Shown here in pieces: positions 24,594 to 35,779 of a DNA stretch of 64,000 nt; position 1 is the first letter of the stretch; every line of letters begins with the position of its first letter. The notes below the pieces were generated by a model that saw only the letters and a program-made list of their open reading frames with translations, ran no database searches and was not told the origin of the DNA. Made by a program: the position numbers and the translations under genes. This stretch comes from Tachypleus tridentatus (lineage: Eukaryota > Arthropoda > Merostomata > Xiphosura > Limulidae), in contig NC_134834.1 in NCBI RefSeq assembly GCF_004210375.1, forward strand, positions 143,253,009-143,317,008, written 5' to 3'.

Positions 24594-24600
24594 TTTTATA
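24594..24600 (-). promoter_or_regulatory. TATA box of cuticle gene B
   Basis: TATAAAA on the minus strand in the conserved family promoter block, about 100 bases upstream of the ATG at 24497. Confidence 0.75.
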
Positions 24601-24855
24601 CTATCTTCTTCATGGTCGTTTCTCAGGAGTAAACCATAGATGTCCTTCCTAACTTTGTTCCAGAACGTTAGTAAGAAAGGTGACCTTGCAGAGAAACCAA
24701 ACACATTTTTTGCAAGACTCCACCCTTGGCCTGTACCTCGAGGAAGTTTCACGAACAAAACTATTGAAATACTAGAACACCCAAATAAATATTTAATGTA
24801 GCTTATGAAAGGCATATAGTCGTCATTAACCTAAATGTCTTTGTGGCTCAGATTC

Positions 24856-25019
24856 GAGACATCGTATGTACAATGTTATAACGTAAGTTAGGTTATTCCT
24901 CATGTAATCCAGCACAACCTCTTGTTGTCATAATATTAAAATCTTTAATTTTGGTTGTGAAACATGAAGATTTTTATAAATAATAACATTCAATCACTTA
25001 CCATCTCAGACCGTCAGCA
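24856..25019. repeat. upstream block duplicated at 34.52 kb
   Basis: Nearly identical to 34517-34677 (gagacatcgtatgtacaatg, then ccagcacaacctcttgttg, then cacttaccatctcagaccg). In the 34-kb copy this block directly abuts intron sequence, marking the deletion that removed exon 1 and the promoter of pseudogene C. Confidence 0.8.
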
Positions 25020-25364
25020 AGCAGCTCACCAAAAAACCACAAAATAAAATAATTTCTTGACCAATAACACTCGGAAAAATTATTGCATTGAAATATATAA
25101 GGTTATGTCTTTGAAACAACACTCAACTTATATTCAACGTTTTACGTTATGTCATAATGGATAACAATGCGAAGCTCAAATCTAACGATGTAAAGCGACA
25201 TCTTGGTAAACAACATTGGGAAACACGCGACCTGAATACGTAGTTGTAGTTTTCGTATTTGACTTTTTATGTGATTGAAATACTGGTGTAAAACTACAAG
25301 AATTCTAGATTGTTTTTCAACAAACCATAAAATGGTTCACTTTTACTTGAATTCTAAGTTACAT

Positions 25365-25503
25365 TTATCCGTGATGACGAGAAAACCCACTTGTAGAGAA
25401 AAATATATATGTAAAAACGGCTCGTTTGGGTTGAGAAAATTCTATGTAGAGGAACGAACAACGTTTCGACCTTCTTCAGTCATGAACTGAACGTCATGTA
25501 ACT
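25365..25503 (-). mobile_element. Penelope-like element terminal repeat fragment
   Basis: Same words as the neighbouring PLE: gacgagaaaacccacttgta, acggctcgtttgggttgaga, acaacgtttcgaccttcttc. The hammerhead motif is degenerate here. The neighbouring PLE at 25516 is inserted only 12 bases to the right. Confidence 0.6.
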
Positions 25504-25570
25504 AGAACTGTAACTTTTTTATATGCAAAAACGGCTCGTTTGGGTTGAGAAAATATTTTACATAGAAGAG

Positions 25571-25612
25571 CGAACAACGTTTCGACCTTCTTCGGTCATC
25601 GTCAGGTTCACA
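25571..25612 (-). ncRNA. hammerhead ribozyme motif in PLE left terminal repeat
   Basis: On the minus strand: GAAC, CTGACGA, GACC-loop-GGTC, GAAAC, GTT, GTTC. The CUGANGA and GAAA core boxes are both present, and GAAC/GTTC can pair as stem I next to them. Minimal hammerheads are known in PLE terminal repeats of animals (Cervera and De la Pena, from memory). Confidence 0.7.
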
Positions 25613-26421
25613 AAGAAAGAGGTAACTGACCGGAAGCTGACCACATGTTTGAAAGGGGTTGTGTAACTGTGTGTCGAAATGTAGAGGGCGGTATTAGATG
25701 TTTGAATATATAATTTTATTTATTTTATTATATTAATATAGGTATAATCAATAAGTTTCCTCCACAAACCGTAGAAAACATTATACGCACACACCTAGAC
25801 AAAAAGCAAAATCAACCACCAACTAAAGTAAATACAGCTCACGAATCAAAAAACCACGAAACCATATACTGCTGTATACCATATATTCCTGACATCAGCA
25901 AACAAATAACCAACATTTGGCAAAAATTAGTAACAAAATATGACATTCCAGTTAATACCAAATTTATTCAAAAACCAGGCACAAAACTGAGGTCTATACT
26001 ATGTAAAAACTACACTGACAAACACAACACCAACATTATTTATAAAATACAATGTGATAACTGCCACGACTTCTATATTGGAGAAACAAGTAGGAAAATG
26101 GAAACCAGATTCAAAGAACATAAAAAGTCACCTTCACACGTTTTCGAACACTGCAAGTCAAATAAACACAACATAACCATAGAAAACACTCAAATACTAA
26201 ATAAAGAAACAAACATAAACAAACGCAAAATCAAAGAAGCCTTACTTATACAACAACTTAAACCCAAAATAAACCAATATAAAGGAACACCTTTATACCT
26301 ATATTAATATAATAAAATTATATATTCAAACATCTAATACCGCCCTCTACATTTCGACACACAGTTACACAACCCCTTTCAAACATGTGGTCAGCTTCCG
26401 GTCAGTTACCTCTTTCTTTGT

Positions 26422-26460
26422 GAACCTGACGATGACCGAAGAAGGTCGAAACGTTGTTCG
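26422..26460 (+). ncRNA. hammerhead ribozyme motif in PLE right terminal repeat
   Basis: Core CTGACGA at 26426-26432, stem II GACC/GGTC with loop gaagaa, GAAAC at 26448-26452, cleavage triplet GTT just after, and GAAC/GTTC as stem I. Stem III is only ACGT, which is self-complementary, so the fold fits the dimer-type minimal hammerhead. One extra T lies between the core and stem II. Confidence 0.75.
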
Positions 26461-26739
26461 CTCTTCTATGTAAAATATTTTCTCAACCCAAACGAGCCGT
26501 TTTTGCATATAAATTTCTCAACAAGTGGGTTTCTCGACATCACTGATTAGAACTGTAACTCTTAATATCTGGACCTACAAATATAAAGTTAAAATGATTG
26601 ATTTCAAGATAACATAAAAATAAATTTAAACCCACAAGTATATCTTTACTATCAACTAACCAATCATAAGTTATGTTTAAACACTTTGAACTTTAAAATG
26701 TGATGTTTGTAACTGATGTATTTATATAACATATTTGAT

Positions 26740-27465
26740 TCTCGAACATTTAAACCATTTTGAACATGCCTTTTATTCAATACTGGTAAATTACTGAACA
26801 TAGTTTGTCTTCATCAAAGGTAAACCCTTGAAACCTACTATTTCTTTATCAGTATTAACTAAATAAACACAGTATATTTTTATTATCGGTGACTACTTGA
26901 ATATAAAATCTCAGTTTCGTAAGTCACGCTTTAAACAGGTCATCTTTTTATCAACAGTGCTTTATTCAATATATTAACTCTTCATAACTAGCAACACTTT
27001 AAATATACTATCTCTTTATCACAGCAACCATTCGAACAAAGCATCTCTTTACAACCGATAACTCTCTGAACATAGTATCTCTTTATCACTCGTGACCCTT
27101 CATATATATAGCATCTTTTTGTCACTGGTAACCCATAAAGCATTGTGTTGCTTTATTAGCGGCAACTCAGTGAACTTAGTATCTCTTTACCAGTGATAAT
27201 CATTAAACACTATATGTCCCTCTTAATGATAACCATTTGAACAAAATGTCTTTTGATCACTGTTAGCTAACCCTTTAAACATAGTATCTCTTTTATCACT
27301 AGAAACCCTATCATCATTGCTTTTCATTATCATCTGTTTACCAATGGTAACTTTCTAGACATAGTATCTGTACATCACTGGTGACTGTTGTACACAGTAT
27401 CTCTATACAACTAGCATCACTTTCAATGCAGTATCTCATAGTCACTGATAACGCTTTGAATATAG
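26740..27465. repeat. degenerate 34-bp satellite array
   Basis: About twenty worn units with the consensus gaacatagtatctctttatc followed by actggtaaccctt. Unit length is about 33-36 bases. The array is interrupted by the LTR that follows, and resumes at 28148. Confidence 0.8.
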
Positions 27466-28147
27466 CATCAACGATTTCAATATAAATGGACTGGGATTAT
27501 TTTAGAGTAGGTGTCTGTATCTTGTTGGCGATAACATCGGACCATAAATGGCCAGCACACAATACGCTTGTTTTAAAATAATATATGTATTTTAAACAAG
27601 TCAAACGCATATACAAAAATTCTTTGCACTGCAGCATATCACTGTTGTATCTTAAACTAAATAATTCTCGTTTCTTATCAAAAGTCTACACTTGTAACGA
27701 GACAAATCATTCTCCTGATGTCTGTTCAACTGTGAAATTCACTTTAAAATATCGTCTCTTACGTCTAAACTAATAAACACGCAGTCTAACTTCACTTTCT
27801 CTAGTTTTTGTGACTTAAGTAAACTTAACTCCATTTATTAGTTAACTATGTAAATACATGCCCAAATGAAGCCACGAACTTTCAACAATCTACCAGATAC
27901 TACAATGTAACATTACTCAACGAGTAAAGTCGAGTAGCCTGACGTCAATAATATAACAAAATCCAAGTACAATTATTAAAGTACATGAACAACGCACGAC
28001 TCATTTAAAGCTACGTATAGAAACTATTACTTTTACAATGATTAGCTTTTAACACTTTTGTTATGAAAACTAAATAATCATTAAATATTAAATCACTGAA
28101 TGAAATATCTAATGACTCGTGCCCTAAAGAGTCTTGTGAATCCAACA
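27466..28147 (-). mobile_element. old solo LTR, Gypsy-type element
   Basis: Matches the 816-bp LTR at 49074-49889 along its length (ggattattttaga near the left, cgcacgactcat in the middle, atccaaca at the right end). No internal region. Flanked on both sides by the same satellite (tatag before, catag after, a likely worn 5-bp target repeat). Old fossil. Confidence 0.7.
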
Positions 28148-28430
28148 CATAGTATCATTTCATCACTGGTAAATTCATTGAATATAGTATCTCTTTATCA
28201 AAGGTGCATAACCCATAGAATATTCTTACCATTTACAAATGGTAACTCCTTGAACACAGTATCTCTTGATCACTGGTAACCTTTTGAACACAATATTTTG
28301 TTCTCAACAATAAATCCCTAAATATGGTATCTCCTGGCAGCCACTAAACACAGGAACATAAGTCTCTCTATCAATATTAAATCCATGAATTTAATGTCCT
28401 TCCATATAGGATCGTTTGATTTTTGCAAAT
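28148..28430. repeat. degenerate 34-bp satellite array, continued
   Basis: Seven or so units (gaatatagtatctctttatc, gaacacagtatctcttgatc) to the right of the solo LTR, followed by spacer shared with 50.4 kb. Confidence 0.7.
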
Positions 28431-28575
28431 TTTCCACTATTCGTTAGCAAAAGAATAGCCCAAGAGTTGGCGGTAGGTGGTGATGAATGGCTGCATTTCT
28501 TCTAATCTTACATGCTAAATTAGGGACGGCTAGCGCAGATAGCCCTGGTGTAGCTTTGCGTGAAATTCAAAATAG
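28431..28575 (+). repeat. tRNA-Thr-like SINE, subfamily 1, 5'-truncated
   Basis: Only the body is present: ccactattcgttagcaaaag to ctttgcgtgaaattcaaa. The tRNA head is missing. Confidence 0.75.
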
Positions 28576-28883
28576 TATTATTCGATCATGTTCTACGCCA
28601 GCAAGTGAACTGTTCACCTAACGCCACCTGCAATAATTCATATCAATCGGCTTCTGTCCGCGTGACTTCACCAGCTTCATTCAACGAAACAAACCACAAG
28701 CACTCGTCTTCCCGGATCGAACTCTATAGTTCCACGAGGGAGGTCTACTCCTTCAGGCTAAAACACTCGAGTATATTTAATATCTATGTCTCACTTGGCA
28801 CTCGAACCCACTCACCATGGGAAGTATTCTTCATACCCTTGTACGCTTCACTAACTCAACAATACACGCAGTTCATTAAATAT
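28576..28883. other. unassigned sequence with higher G+C
   Basis: About 300 bases of more balanced composition between two SINE copies, open in one frame on the plus strand from 28560 to 28925. I do not recognise the translation. It may be part of an unidentified mobile element carried in with the SINEs. Confidence 0.3.
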
Positions 28884-29261
28884 GGGCCCGGCATGGCCAG
28901 GCGGGTTAAGGCGTTCGACTCGTAATCTGAAGGTCGCGGGTTCGAATCCCGGTCGTACCAGTCATGCTCGCCCTTTCAGCCGTGGGAGAGTTATAATGTT
29001 ACGGTCAATTCCACTATTCGTTGGTAAACGAGTAGCCCAAGAATTGGCGGTGGGTGTGATGACTAGCTGTGTTGCAGCTAGTCATCACCAACTACCGCCA
29101 ACTCCTTGACTACGCTGTTAACAACGAATAGTGGGTTTGACCGTCACATTATAACGCGCCCACAATTACAAGGCGAGCATGTTTGGTGTTACAGGGATTC
29201 GAACCTGCTACCCTCAGATTACGAGTCGAGCGCCTTGACCACCTGTACATGCTGAGCCTCC
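28884..29261. repeat. tail-to-tail inverted pair of SINEs
   Basis: A plus-strand SINE runs from its tRNA head (gggcccggcatggccaggcg, 28884) to about 29070. Directly after it a minus-strand copy runs from about 29075 to its own head at 29261. Both lose the 3' part and meet at gatgactagctg / cagctagtcatc. Together they form a ~190-bp-arm imperfect hairpin. Confidence 0.85.
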
Positions 29262-29279
29262 ATCGAAAAAGATAGGCAC

Positions 29280-29610
29280 ACTTTCTCACTTTGTTAAAGC
29301 TGTTACACCCTCACAAGCCGCTGCCAACTACATTGTTGTCAACGGCTGCTCCCTCGAATACCACCACTTTAAGGCTGAGAAACCTCACCGGAAATCTCGC
29401 CCACGCTTTACGCCTACCATCTCCTGAAGCCCTAAACCAACACCCGCTGCCTATCATAAAAAAAGGAAAGACCAAGAAACAAAACCAACTCCCATACCAG
29501 AACAACAGGAGCAGTCTACTCAAAGAATTACAACAAGAAGAAAGAAATGCACACAAGCTCAACTGCCAGCCCAACCCACAACCATAGATGCTTCACAATA
29601 AAACAGTCAT
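29280..29610 (+). mobile_element. possible LINE ORF1 fragment
   Basis: Frame reading HFVKAVTPSQAAANYIVVNG then LEYHHFKAEK and a Lys/Gln/Thr-rich part. It resembles the gag-like ORF1 region of Jockey-type LINEs just before their zinc knuckles, but no knuckle follows. Weak call. Confidence 0.3.
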
Positions 29611-30256
29611 CTGTAGAAACTTACCCCCTTCCCGCCAACACACCATTCATCTCACAAGTATCGAACGTAGCATTGATCACGTCTTATTCTTCGAAACATC
29701 GTTCAGTGAATTTCCACCTTGACAGATTTTAAAAACAAAACATTCATCTGTATGATGACTACAGTTCTTAAATTACTTTCCTTCTTCATCAAGTTAATGT
29801 TTCAGGGCAATATCTGATAACATTGGACCCAGGTAATGAAATTGGGGTTTCTTAGGGTTCTTTTTTCCTTTACATAAAAATCTTCACATAAGATCTACAG
29901 ATCCCCTGCCGCCCTGAAGTCTCACTATGGTCGTTGATTTTGTGTTCTTGTGATGAAAACCTTCATCACTTTCGCTTTGTTTCCCTAATAAACTTTTATT
30001 TCATCCCAGCGTTAACATTTTTTTAGAATGATGACCTTTAACATTAAGCCCACCAAGGCACTTAACTCGTGTGTGAGGCGAAGAGAAAGAACATTTCTGA
30101 GAGTTTCCAGTTATATCTGCCCTTGAGCTTTGACTTGGGGTCAGATTATGTTAATCAGAAATACTTACCACGTTCTCTGCCTCGGTATGCAAATTTCCAA
30201 AACAAACTTTTCTATTATATTACAAAAACGTAGAAAGTATGGACACTAATATAAAT
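29611..30256. other. gene-free stretch
   Basis: No gene or clear repeat recognised. Confidence 0.4.
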
Positions 30257-30374
30257 GCACCCTTGCTAGTGCAGCGGTTAGTCTACGGGTTTACAACGCT
30301 AAAATCAGCGGTTCGATTCCCTCAGTGGGCTCAGAAGATAGTTCGATGTGGCTTTGCAATAAAAAAAACACACA
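30257..30374 (+). repeat. short tRNA-derived SINE, subfamily 3
   Basis: ttgctagtgcagcggttagt, then tttacaacgctaaaatcagc, then ggttcgattccctcagtggg, then atgtggctttgcaataaaaa with an acacac tail. Confidence 0.75.
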
Positions 30375-30379
30375 CACGG

Positions 30380-32210
30380 ATATAACATGTTTTTATAATT
30401 CTCTTATCAAATATCATAAACAACACTTACTATTAAGATAAACTTCAGATATGAATAAAATAGTCATATAAGTACTGTTTTCAGTAAACAACACAATTTA
30501 CTATTTATCGTAATTTGTCCAGTTCAACAACCGCATAAACTTAAAAATTTATATATCAAATAAATATGAAACCATACTTCATTAACTGTCAACACTCCTG
30601 TATTTGTTTTTATCTTTGTAGTAGTCTTACCAAACGTAACCATAACAAGAATATTTGTTGTTCCATTTTATTCGATAAAACGACAAAACACTCATAAAAT
30701 GTTTATCGTTTTATGATGGAGCTAAGGAGCAGCTAATACAAAATATCAAAGTAAGAGAGACTGAAATATCCATGCAAATGTGGTGATATATTAATATTCA
30801 ATGGTTGTGGTCCTCCTAGAGATAAAAAAGGAATATATCTTTGTCTTAAAACTTTTAGTTATATGTATGAATGACATCTTAGGAGGAAAAGATGCTGAAA
30901 ATGCGTCGTCTATTGAAAAAAGGATGGTCAAGAGTCAAAAGCTAATTATGAATTCAGCAATTTGCGGATTCAGTTCTTTTGAAGCAGAAGCTTAATGGTA
31001 TCTTTGATGACATCATGTGCTACACAAATGACAGTAGAATCCCACTACTGAAGGGTAACAGTTGATAATTAACACGATTGAGTGGCTTTCTTTCCTCTCC
31101 TCAGTGAGCTCAGAAGTAGGATAACCTTCCTGGTTATCAACTTTGTTACATTAATATTATTAAACAAACAAAGTAACGCTGTCCAGCTTCAGTTAGATTT
31201 AAATGGCCATGAAACACACTGTGGTTTTTGTTTTATAACAACGTTGTGTATTGTACAGCTTATTGATTAATATCGTTTCTCTGTTAGGTATGTATATGGG
31301 CATATTTTCTTATAGCAAACCACATCGGGCAATCTGCTGAGCCCACCGAGGGGAATCAAACCCCTGATCTTAGCGTTGTAAATCCGTAGACTTACCGCTG
31401 TACTAGCGGGGGGCTCTCTTTTAGGAGAGTACAAAGTATTCGTTTGGAACAATGACCATAAAGATTATTTCTTGAAGTAACTTGTTACCGTTTCGTTAGC
31501 TATGTCAAAATTATTTGTACCTTCAGTGTTAACCATTGTTTTTCTTACCTTTTCTCATGCTGTAATTTTTAATTTTCACGTTGGCGCCTTGAACGGCAGA
31601 TGAATACGAAAGTGGAAAGATATGAAAATGAATTATTATGTAGTAAAACAATTGTTGAGTGATTACTGGAAATTCAGTGGACTTACTGTTACTGAGGACG
31701 AGATGGATTGTAACTCATTGGAGGAAAAGAAGTTACAAAGCAGACGGAATAAACAGGAAGTATCTGTTTAAGCGTCGCTGCTGATTTTCTACTGTGTATT
31801 TTACTGACTACTTCATAACAGATGTATTTCATATTAACCAACTGATGTTTCTTTGTTTGTGTTGTTCATAATTCTCAAATACGCTATATGACTCAACGAA
31901 TAGTCCAAGAGCTCATATTACTAAAATATAAAGTTTCGCTACTTATGGTAGGCAGAACACACACAGCTCATTGTGAAATTTTATGCTACGTTTGATCATG
32001 AAATAAGGTACTAATTTACTATTTTGTTTTTCCTGAAATATTTAAAATTATACTGGAGTTGGTATAAAAAATTACCTGTGTATTTGTAGCTACATGGACT
32101 TCACACTTATTATTTACTGTTCTAAGCTTCAGTTGCTATTGAAAAAAGTAGGCAGTTTGATACAATGACAGTTAACATCAATAAATGTAAAACTACAATA
32201 TCTTGGTGGG
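30380..32210. repeat. spacer block duplicated at 50.45-51.9 kb
   Basis: Long diverged similarity to 50.45-51.90 kb: gtttttatctttgtagtagt, cgttttatgatggag, tctttgatgacat, aaatgacagtagaatcccac, aaatatttaaaattatact and tacatggacttcacactt appear in the same order in both. It contains a SINE (31303-31413) absent from the other copy. Confidence 0.75.
31303..31413 (-). repeat. short tRNA-derived SINE, subfamily 3
   Basis: Plus strand: cttatagcaaaccacatcgg, then gcccaccgaggggaatcaaa, then agcgttgtaaatccgtagac, ctagcggggggc. Confidence 0.75.
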
Positions 32211-32259
32211 ATTCTCGTGTGGGTTCTAAATCCCATTGGCTGGCGTAAAAGTTTTACAT

Positions 32260-32430
32260 ATTTCATCAGGGCCTTCTCCACTTTCTGTTGCTCTGCTAGA
32301 ACCTACAGTTCATCTAAACTGTGTTTGTGGTGCAGGGTGGTAGTAACCAGGGTGGTACTCAGCAAGGTTCTTAGCAATTACCTCAAGCTCACGAGATCTA
32401 TGAAGCTACAAATCGACACCTATTGTTGAC
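32260..32430 (-). pseudogene. decayed copy of a His/Tyr-rich cuticle gene
   Basis: Fragments of exon 2 in the right order on the minus strand: the Lys/Glu tail (cagggccttctccactttctg against tcaggtccttctcagcctcg in B), a shortened repeat part (tggtagtaaccagggtggta) and the helical part (ttagcaattacctcaagctc, then acgagatctatgaagct). Most of the His/Tyr repeat is deleted, and nothing like exon 1 is found. It lies only 1.1 kb from pseudogene C. Confidence 0.65.
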
Positions 32431-32509
32431 TAATGTGATCACGTGAAGTATACATAACTAAACAATCAGTGTCCTATTTCGTCAAGTACAAACGTATTGT
32501 GAACTTTCT

Positions 32510-33030
32510 TTCAACACAATGACGTGGTTGAAGTATTTTTAGGTGGTTGCGTTTCATTTTACATCATATACTTAAAGAATTTTTGCCTTTGGAATCATGG
32601 ATATTTGGACTCTTAAACACTGAGGTAATGGTATACAAAACATACAGTGATATATTTCGAAAGATGAAGATCAGACTCATCAACGACCTGAGGCTTGGAT
32701 TAGACTAAGAATTTATAGCTTTATGTCTGAGAATATCAACACTTAACAGCAATAAACCTAAACTTAATTGTTTCACTATCTATATCATGTTGTTGATTGT
32801 TGACAAACTTTGATGATTAAATTGATTAGCACTGACAACACACGAGTTCAGAACCAGCGTGACAACATATTTCTATAAAGCTAGTTCGATGTTTTTATAT
32901 GGGTTTCATATATTATAACGTGACATTATTCACTGATGTAGAGTTTGTAAAAAAAACGTCTATAAATATGATGACACAACCCTCTGATAACAGCTTTCTT
33001 GGTAGTTTATTTGTTTCAGTAAACAGTTAT
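32510..33030. repeat. shared 3' flank of the cuticle copies
   Basis: Diverged counterpart of about 52.13-52.25 kb (gacgtggttgaagtat, ggaatcatgga) and of about 59.34-59.89 kb (atatttcgaaagat, tatctatatcat). The three flanks keep the same order of conserved words. Confidence 0.65.
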
Positions 33031-33564
33031 ATGTCAACATTTGACAAGATTTATATGAACATTAAATTACACAACTATTTATATGGTATTCTGCAGTAAA
33101 AGAACAACAATCAGGTATCTTTAGATTATAGAAAGAACGGTGTTTGAGTATCTGTAGAAGATGGTTTAATACAAAACAGATATCAGTAGCCTTTTCTTCA
33201 AAGTAAAACTACGATAACGAAAGCTGGAGAGAATGTAGCGAAGTAAATACGGAAGGTTATTTCATGAGACTCAAGAAATTAGAATCACCAGAAAAACATT
33301 TTAAAAATATTCACAGTTGGCCTTTTGATTATTTTCATGTAGTAGATATTCCAGTGTTTTAAAACATGTTACATGTGCAAGTTACTTAAATATAAGTAAG
33401 AAGTGAATTCTTGAAAGTTGTCTCGAAGTTGTTAATTAAAGTTGAATGTCATTCATCAGTCACTTTATAAAAGTATATCTAGATGGTGAAAGCTGAAAGA
33501 AAAACATTTTAAGAGAATCAAGAACAAATGAATGTCAAAAACACGACAGAACCAATAATTGGGT

Positions 33565-33954
33565 TTAATGACTTGCTATCAGGTCCTTCTCAGCCTCGAG
33601 GACTTTCTGTCGTTCCTTCAGAACCTTCTGCTTATCCATATTATGTTTACAAAGAGCAGCAAGGTGGTGTAAAGCGGAGTAATAGTAACCAGGATGGTAG
33701 TAACCACCGTAGTGATGACCAGGATAACAGTAACCAGGGTGATAGTAACTATGGTGATAAGCAATAGGATTCTTGGCAATTACTTGAAGTTCACGAGCTC
33801 CATGAAGCTGAAGATCAGGTACCTGTTGTAGGTTGATGTAATAAAGAGCCTGTTGTTGTAGAGCCTGCGGGTAGGCAGGATCATGTTAGCCTGCTGGAAC
33901 GTTGTAGGGGAAGATACCGGCCAAAGAAACAGTGCAGATACAAACAAGAATTAC
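33565..33954 (-). pseudogene. cuticle gene copy C: intact-length exon 2, no exon 1
   Basis: Exon 2 is exactly as long as in gene B (390 bases, stop codon included) and clearly its closest relative. Codon 23 of the exon is TAA (33886-33888) where B has CAA (Gln of PAGQHD). The rest of the frame remains open, including the His/Tyr repeat and a C-terminal helix; one repeat Tyr is Cys. The intron follows for about 520 bases, then sequence jumps at about 34516 to a block that in B lies 360 bases upstream of exon 1. A deletion of roughly 500 bases has therefore taken exon 1, the TATA box and the 5' UTR. Not expressible as a family member. Confidence 0.85.
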
Positions 33955-34179
33955 CTTGATAAAAAATACAAAACTGTATCATTACATAAAGATAGAACTT
34001 TATAAAGCAGTGTTTTATGGGCAGCTTAGAACCATCTATTTTGTAAATATAGATAAAATACTATAATGTGAGAACAAAATAGTGGAACTTAAACAATGAA
34101 ACATAAACTTAAAGATATGGAAAAGAAACAGTAACATTTATATGTTAAACATTAGCTGGAATTTTAGAGTACATTAGTT

Positions 34180-34272
34180 GTTTATTGTTAAGCACAAAGC
34201 TACACAAAGGATTATCTGTGGTTTGTCAACCACAAGTATCAAAACCCGGTTTCTAGCTATATAAGAGGACTT
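34180..34272 (-). repeat. old SINE subfamily 2 fragment in the intron of copy C
   Basis: Orthologous in position to the fragment in gene B: gttaagcacaaagctacaca, then tatcaaaacccggtttctag. Confidence 0.6.
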
Positions 34273-35025
34273 CTGAAACTGAAACTAATTCCTATTTACA
34301 TTCATAACCAAACAAAACCGCTTCTATTAACATATTGCAGTTTCTTCTTAAGAGATTCCAACAAATCATTATGGACAGAAATAAGTTATGTTGACTTCAT
34401 ATGTATACATATTACAGATGGGAGGGAGTTACAAGTAAACTATTACTATCTTTATTTAGTAGTAAATCAAAACTTTGTGTTGAAAATATGTTTAATATAT
34501 GATATGTAGTGTTATGAGACATCGTGTGTACAATGTTATAACGTAAGTTAGGTTATTCCTCATGTAATCCAGCACAACCTCTTGTTGTCATAATATTAAA
34601 ATCTTTAATTTTGGTTGTGAAACAGGAAGATTTTTATAAATAATAACATTCAATCACTTACCATCTCAGACCGTCAACAACAAGGTTAAGAAGATCACCA
34701 CATCAAACTTGACACTGGGGAAAAAAAATAATGCATTGAAATAAATAACTTTATGTCTTAGAAACAACGCTTAGCAACTTACCACTTTAAATATTCGGCA
34801 TATAACGTTTTGTTATGATAGATAACATACATGATAGATATGGCAATGTCTAGATAAATAACACTGGGAATCTTACCACCTGGAAACTTAGTAATAGTTA
34901 TCGTGTGTGATTTTTCAGGGGTTAATATATTGCTGTAGAACTGCAACAAGAAAGTCTAGGTTATTGATGTTTCAACAAAAGATGATATAACTGACTTTTA
35001 CTTGAAATATGTGTATAACATTAGT

Positions 35026-35255
35026 TTGTTTCTTGTTTGAATTTCACTCAAAGCTACATGAAGGCTATCTGCGCTAGTCGTCCCTAATTTAGCCAATTCT
35101 TGGGCTACTCTTTTACCAACGAATAGTGGGATTGACCGTCACATTATAACGCCTCCACAACTGAATGGGCGAGCATGTTTGGTGTGACGGGAATTCGAAC
35201 CCTCGACCCTCAGATTACGAGTCGAATGCCTTAATCACCTGGCCATGCCGGGCCT
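35026..35255 (-). repeat. tRNA-Thr-like SINE, subfamily 1, internal deletion
   Basis: Ends gccatgccgggcc at 35255 (head) and gtttgaatttcactcaaagc at the left. About 50 bases of the body (the gtaagactagagg part) are missing. Confidence 0.8.
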
Positions 35256-35779
35256 ACATAATATTAGTATTTCACATCTTGTTATATAAATATATTGATA
35301 AATACATCTTTTAGATGTGTTATAAATACACAAAGAAGTACGTGATTTATATAATATTATACAAAAGACACACCTCAAGCACTTCGATACAGAGTTGTTT
35401 ATATCTGAAACGTTACAATTTACGATATCATATTTTCATTATTTTCGTTATTGTTAATCAACCTATGGTAAATTACAGTTTACTATAATACCACAACTCC
35501 TTCAAGTTTATTTTAGCTTTACCAGTCAAATGTCATCTTCAAGAAGTACTGTTTGTTTACTGAAACTGAAATCACATATCTAGAATTGTATTTCTTAAAT
35601 CTTTGGGCCTAATAATGTATATTGTTTTATGTCGTTTCTAAATTGACACTGAGCAAGAACAAGTTCTCCTACTTAAAATTATGTATTTCAAAATAACAGA
35701 TGAAATACAGTTAAACATATAAATACACTTTTTCAATCAAAACATATCAAATTTTAAAATGTTATGTTGGTACTCGACA

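Larger units (their letters stand above)
25516..26548 (+). mobile_element. short Penelope-like element copy with GIY-YIG domain
   Basis: Bounded by an exact 12-bp direct repeat, agaactgtaact, at 25504-25515 and 26549-26560. The left ~225 bases (from cggctcgtttgggttgagaa) are an inverted copy of the right terminal region. Between them, 25740-26307 encodes the C-terminal endonuclease half of a PLE: IYKIQCDNCHDFYIGETSRK, METRFKEH, then HVFEHCKSNKH, with the GIY-YIG-type YIG, the paired cysteines and the His cluster seen in this family. The reverse transcriptase part is absent, so this is a 5'-truncated copy with an inverted head, a known PLE arrangement. Not autonomous. Confidence 0.8.

Noticed and set aside
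26740-27465. CRISPR-like array
   Set aside because: The ~34-bp units are contiguous and degenerate with no unique spacers; this is a satellite in a eukaryotic genome.
28884-28960. tRNA-Thr(CGT) gene
   Set aside because: The cloverleaf is incomplete and the sequence is the head of an abundant SINE; the same holds for the heads at 14.6, 22.4 and 62.7 kb.
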